64,000 nt of DNA from NCBI GenBank assembly GCA_030430075.1, contig JAUIGN010000037.1, forward strand, positions 1-64,000. The letters are read 5' to 3'. The DNA is from a bacterium. Its GTDB lineage: Bacteria; Planctomycetota; Planctomycetia; Pirellulales; Pirellulaceae. Below, one piece after another: positions 60,707 to 64,000 of the stretch. The stretch's first letter is position 1, and each line of letters starts with the position of its first letter. A program made the position numbers and the translations under genes. The notes beneath the pieces were generated by a model. That model saw only the letters and a program-made list of their open reading frames with translations, did not search any database and had not been told where the DNA came from.

Positions 60707-61411
60707 ATGGAGCCGGCTCGCAACTCACGATTGACGGACACGATCATGGCAAGTGCGGATCAAATGGTTTCGGGTTGCACAGAACATCTGGCCGACCAGG
60801 AAGGGATCAACACCCTGACCCATGGGGCCGGGTTCCTGTTGACGATTGGGGCCACGATCTATCTCGCCACGTTTGCCGGAACAATTAGTACGGGCCTGGC
60901 GGCGAGTTGCCTGCTGTATGCACTCACGCTGATGGCCGTGTATGCGATTTCGACGCTGTCGCACGCGATCCAGCGGCCACGCGCAAAGTTCTTGTTGCGA
61001 GCCTGGGATCAAGGTGTTATCTACCTGTTGATTGTGGGTACGTACACACCCTTTGTCTGGACGGAGCTCGAAGGGGTCGGCCGATGGGGCATGCTGGTCG
61101 CCATGTGGGGTGCCGCCATCGCCGGATTCTATTCGAAAGTTGTTCGCCAATACCGGGTCAACGACTTTTCCGCGCGGACCTACATTCTGCTGGGGTGGCT
61201 GCCGGCCATGGTCCTGGTGTGGACCGTTTCCACCGAGTGTCTGTTGTGGATGGTGGCCGGCGGCGTGAGCTATACGCTGGGTACATTGTTCTTAACGCTG
61301 GACCGTCATGTGCGCTACTTTCACGCAGTCTGGCACCTCTTTGTGATCCTGGCCAGCGCCTGCCACTACTACGCCATCGTGACGCTTGTCATCTTCCCGG
61401 CGGTGAAATAG
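60707..61411 (+). CDS. Hemolysin III / PAQR family seven-helix membrane protein
   Basis: 234 residues; ATG 60746 is an alternative start. Seven hydrophobic segments carry the family residues: INTLTHGAGFLLTIGATIYL, YAISTLSHAIQRPRAKFLLR, AWDQGVIYLLIVGTYTPFVW and the closing FHAVWHLFVILASACHYYAI. The His and Asp residues in SHAIQ, WDQG and WHLF...CHYY match the metal site of PAQR and TrhA proteins. Family members influence membrane-lipid homeostasis; the haemolysin name is historical and does not imply a toxin here. Confidence 0.92.
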   Translation: MEPARNSRLTDTIMASADQMVSGCTEHLADQEGINTLTHGAGFLLTIGATIYLATFAGTISTGLAASCLLYALTLMAVYAISTLSHAIQRPRAKFLLRAWDQGVIYLLIVGTYTPFVWTELEGVGRWGMLVAMWGAAIAGFYSKVVRQYRVNDFSARTYILLGWLPAMVLVWTVSTECLLWMVAGGVSYTLGTLFLTLDRHVRYFHAVWHLFVILASACHYYAIVTLVIFPAVK

Positions 61412-61474
61412 GCCGGTCCGCTTGAATTGCGAGCGGTGACCGGTCGCGAAGCGCCACGAACACAACCTTGCGCC

Positions 61475-61600
61475 GCGGGTCTCTGACGAATTGCTCGGCG
61501 CGGGTCGCTGACAAATTGCTCGGCGCCGGTCGCTGACAAATTGCTCGCCGCGGGTCGCTGACCCCGCCGAAACGGTCGACCGAAGGTCTCCCACCCCGAT
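61475..61600 (-). repeat. Array of 25-bp tandem units with leader, inverted
   Basis: Units begin at 61475, 61500, 61525 and 61550 with an exact period of 25 (GCGGGTCGCTGACAAATTGC then TCGGC). On the minus strand the leader (61555-61600) reads as at 52.9 kb with few changes. It sits between convergent genes. Confidence 0.85.
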
Positions 61601-61723
61601 TGTGTCCACGACCCCACGAACGGTCTCAACTTCGCAACGAGCCAAGAGCAGCTTGCATTAACCCAGTAGTACCAACATGCCGGGTCGTCGTTGATGACTG
61701 GTTCCTGCCTCATGTCAGACCGC

Positions 61724-61751
61724 ATGACGTCATGCACCGCATGACCAACGG
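61724..61751 (-). repeat. CATGCTGTGCATGACGTC palindromic repeat, inverted copy
   Basis: ATGACGTCATGCACCGCATG continuing ACCAACGG, one base different in the loop from the 51265 copy and preceded by the same GACCGC. Confidence 0.7.
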
Positions 61752-61836
61752 CATGAGGAGCGAACGGCTCCCTTGAGTCGCCTGTCGGAACCGTCGCCCA
61801 GCGTTGGTTCCGGTTTCCCGCCGTGGACGCTGGTCG

Positions 61837-63111
61837 CTACTTCCGCAGGGCATCTGATGCCGCATCCCCTAGCTGGAATTTCCAGACCTGGGGCGAACGC
61901 ACTCGAGGCCGTACTTCGCCACTGGCGACGACCATGCCACCGTCCCAGCGAACGACCTGGGTTGTTACCTGGTTGCGTGGGAGTTGGCCGGCCGGCATCC
62001 AGCGATCGGTCGCGGTGTCATAGAGCAGCCCGTCACGGATGAAGCCGGGATGCCGATCTCTTAATTGGTCGCTCTGGAAGAACAGGGAACCGTCGGCGCC
62101 GCCCAGAACCACAATCTGTCCTGACTTGCTGCCGATTGCTGTTCCGGCCATCAAGCACCGGGGCGCGTCGTGACGGCGTTGCCAACGGTCGGTCGCCGGC
62201 GTGTACTCCCAGGTGTCACGCAGAAACAGGGTCTGCTGACCCTCCTGGCGGCGGCCGCTGATCACATAGACACGGTCCTTCCCGTCACGCGGTTGGGCCA
62301 CCGTCAAATTGAATGCGCGGCTGGCTCCTGGCCACGCGGTCCGCTGCTGCCAGGCGAAGTTGTCCGAGTTGTTACGTTGCGCAAGGTCGAGAGACCAGAA
62401 GTTGGTCATGGCTGATTCCAGCCCGGTACCCTGTTGGCCGCCAGCTAGGTAGATGGTGTCGCCGACGCGAGCTGCCGCGCCGTAGGCACACGGCAGCGGC
62501 AGCGGCGGATACGCTGTGATCCGCGCCTTTTGCTGAGCCGCATCCCACTGCAAGAGAAAGACATCGTCATAGGTTGCCGTCCCGTTGTTTCCCCCCAGGC
62601 AGACGATTCCGTCGGCTGTCGAGATGGTCGAACCGTAACCGATCGGCTGCGGCAATGTCCCGCCATCGTGCCAGACGTAGCGATTGTCGGTCCTGGTCAG
62701 CACGTGGATTCGATCCCGCCAGACCTTGTCGTTTTCCCAGACCGGCCTGGGGAAGTTCGCTCCACCGGCGACGATCAGTGCTTGCTGATGAACGCCGACG
62801 AACGGACCGGCGACTCCCAACTCATCAGGCAGGTCGGGCAGCGCTGTCCACGACAGCGTTGCGCGTTTGTTGGCCGGCCTGCTGGAATGGGCCGGGGACT
62901 GGCCATCCGCCGTTGTCGGCTGGAGCGAAAACAGGGTGCCCAGAAAGACCAGGCAGTAAACGGCACTTGCCGGCGAGCGGCGCCCGGAACGGCGACGGGG
63001 CAAACTGACGTTGGGTGAGAGGCGAGCGGGTGAAACCATGGTCAGCCACCTTAACATCAAGAACAGAGTTGACCGATCGAGTAGGATTTCGCGGCAGGTA
63101 GCAGACATCAA
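61837..63111 (-). CDS. Exported Kelch-repeat protein, cyclically permuted mutarotase (NanM)-like
   Basis: 424 residues from ATG 63111, whose ATG overlaps the TGA of the upstream gene (ATGA), suggesting coupling; ATG 63039 is an alternative. A hydrophobic export segment SAVYCLVFLGTLFSLQPTTA lies near 50-70. Kelch blades follow: WTALPDLPDELGVAGPFVGV, LIVAGGANFPRPVWENDKVW, GIVCLGGNNGTATYDDVFLL, IYLAGGQQGTGLESAMTNFW and IVVLGGADGSLFFQSDQL. The GGANFP(D/R) opening is characteristic of N-acetylneuraminate epimerase-like proteins. A sialic-acid role is not supported by any neighbour. Confidence 0.85.
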   Translation of the reverse strand: MMSATCREILLDRSTLFLMLRWLTMVSPARLSPNVSLPRRRSGRRSPASAVYCLVFLGTLFSLQPTTADGQSPAHSSRPANKRATLSWTALPDLPDELGVAGPFVGVHQQALIVAGGANFPRPVWENDKVWRDRIHVLTRTDNRYVWHDGGTLPQPIGYGSTISTADGIVCLGGNNGTATYDDVFLLQWDAAQQKARITAYPPLPLPCAYGAAARVGDTIYLAGGQQGTGLESAMTNFWSLDLAQRNNSDNFAWQQRTAWPGASRAFNLTVAQPRDGKDRVYVISGRRQEGQQTLFLRDTWEYTPATDRWQRRHDAPRCLMAGTAIGSKSGQIVVLGGADGSLFFQSDQLRDRHPGFIRDGLLYDTATDRWMPAGQLPRNQVTTQVVRWDGGMVVASGEVRPRVRSPQVWKFQLGDAASDALRK

Positions 63112-64000
63112 GTGCGATCGCCCGTGAAGCGGCGAATCACGTTGGCCGTAATCTTGGAAACGGCGTCGTCCACCAGGATGCAGGCAGGCCAGGTAATCGA
63201 GCCCACGGAAAACACCTCTCCGCCGCCGGGCGTTTCGTAGTGGACGATTTCCGCACCCCCTTCGTCCGGGTTCAGTCCTTTGGCCAGCAGACGCACGTTG
63301 GCCGGCGACTGGGGAGAGATCTTGTCGGTTTCATGACCCGACGCGCCTCCGGGAATTCGTTGATGCAAGCTCTTCGATCCAAACGTGTCGCCCTCCTTCA
63401 AGCCCGTGCCGGCAAAGCACCAGTGTTGATCATCAATGACTCGGTACGGGGCCCCGGTCATGATCCCGGCAAACGTGAAAGCAACGCCCAGCAGATTCGC
63501 TTCTGACTCGTGCCGTTTGTCGAACCGGCTTTCCCACTCGCGGCCGTCGTCCGCATACTGGGGCTCCGAGTGGCTCCAACGCGTGTTCTGGTAAACGATG
63601 CGACGGTCATCCAGAAACTCGACTTCGCAGTTCAAGCCGTTTCCACCCAGGTAGATCAGGCGGCCGCCGTCGACGTGGACCCAGTGCTTCAGTCGATCGT
63701 ACATGGTGCGTGACCAGTACTCCGGGTGAGTGCTGAGAATCAGCACACGATACTTATCCAGAGGTACCTGGTCGAAATGAAACTGGGTCTCGCTGTAGTA
63801 GTCGTATTCAAAGTTCTGCTGCTCCAGCCATCCCAGCAGCCGCCACTCGGCGGCCGCCATGTGACAGCCCTGCCGGCCGGCGATCGGATCGGTAAGCTGT
63901 TCACCGACGTCGATGTGATTGAATGGATCGGGGCGATCCAGCGAAAGCGGCTGATACGTCTCTGAATCGTACGTGCGATGTTCCGCCTCGGTATACCGAG
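63108..64000 (-). CDS. N,N-dimethylformamidase-beta-subunit-like protein, 5' end cut by window edge
   Basis: The frame is open from the stop at 63108 to the right edge (at least 297 residues); ATG 63860 is internal, since RTYDSETYQPLSLDRPDPFN and HIDVGEQLTDPIAGRQGCHM before it continue the same family. Conserved segments are LLGWLEQQNFEYDYYSETQF, DKYRVLILSTHPEYWSRTMY, HVDGGRLIYLGGNGLNCEVE and GGGEVFSVGSITWPACI. This corresponds to the glutamine-amidotransferase-like C-terminal part of the dimethylformamidase large subunit family, common in planctomycetes with unknown substrates. It is immediately upstream of the Kelch gene with overlapping stop and start. Confidence 0.8.
   Translation of the reverse strand, partial: RYTEAEHRTYDSETYQPLSLDRPDPFNHIDVGEQLTDPIAGRQGCHMAAAEWRLLGWLEQQNFEYDYYSETQFHFDQVPLDKYRVLILSTHPEYWSRTMYDRLKHWVHVDGGRLIYLGGNGLNCEVEFLDDRRIVYQNTRWSHSEPQYADDGREWESRFDKRHESEANLLGVAFTFAGIMTGAPYRVIDDQHWCFAGTGLKEGDTFGSKSLHQRIPGGASGHETDKISPQSPANVRLLAKGLNPDEGGAEIVHYETPGGGEVFSVGSITWPACILVDDAVSKITANVIRRFTGDRT

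Noticed and set aside
60707..61411. Hemolysin III gene considered as a toxin
   Set aside because: The PAQR/TrhA-type His and Asp residues point to a membrane-homeostasis protein; the name is historical.

Overview
The window looks like chromosomal DNA of a GC-rich planctomycete, probably Pirellulales-like. The evidence is its protein families: DUF1587/1595/1592/1588/1585 cytochrome-c-like proteins, DUF1552, DUF1549/DUF1553 and DUF1501 proteins, exported giants with the LEPR-XLL-type N-terminus and a dockerin, and ECF sigma factors sitting next to Ser/Thr kinases with WD40 or TPR tails. I saw no rRNA, tRNA, CRISPR array, replication origin or complete insertion sequence. Assignments come from reading motifs by eye; no database search was run.

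Layout. 0-7.6 kb (+): a PQQ-propeller/methyltransferase-like/malectin-like fusion, then a DUF1592-type and a DUF1552 protein, a pair that is usual in planctomycetes. 7.6-12.7 kb: an IS66-like remnant, a minus-strand NACHT-type NTPase with repeats and a formylglycine-enzyme-like (C-type-lectin) C-terminus, and a divergent Fe(II)/2-oxoglutarate oxygenase with a clear terminator. 13.3-21.3 kb (+): a DUF1549/1553 plus DUF1501 pair, a GDPD/transglutaminase/galactose-binding fusion and a secreted beta-helix protein, separated by repeats and gene debris. 21.6-23.7 kb (-): an RTX-repeat protein with an HExxH peptidase end. 24.0-28.9 kb (+): ECF sigma factor coupled to a WD40 Ser/Thr kinase.

29.4-32.7 kb holds small exported proteins and an epoxide-hydrolase-like enzyme. 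33.0-42.8 kb (-) is one 3273-residue exported protein. 43.2-46.9 kb (-) is a second sigma/kinase pair. 47.2-52.7 kb (+) is a sulfur cluster: persulfide dioxygenase-rhodanese, TauE/SafE-type exporter, small exported protein, DsrE-like protein and a DUF442-type phosphatase/methyltransferase fusion. 53.2-64.0 kb holds an unknown cytosolic protein, a 2107-residue macroglobulin-like exported protein, a hemolysin-III family membrane protein, a Kelch/mutarotase-like protein and a truncated dimethylformamidase-like protein.

The two items most worth following are the NACHT/FGE-like gene, whose last ~30 codons look like the variable region of a diversity-generating retroelement target although no reverse transcriptase is in the window, and the sulfur cluster with its unusual last gene. 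Several repeat families run through the intergenic regions: a leader plus 25-bp tandem units, a CATGCTGTGCATGACGTC-type palindrome, and a 132-bp GCGTTAGC...GCTAACGC element.
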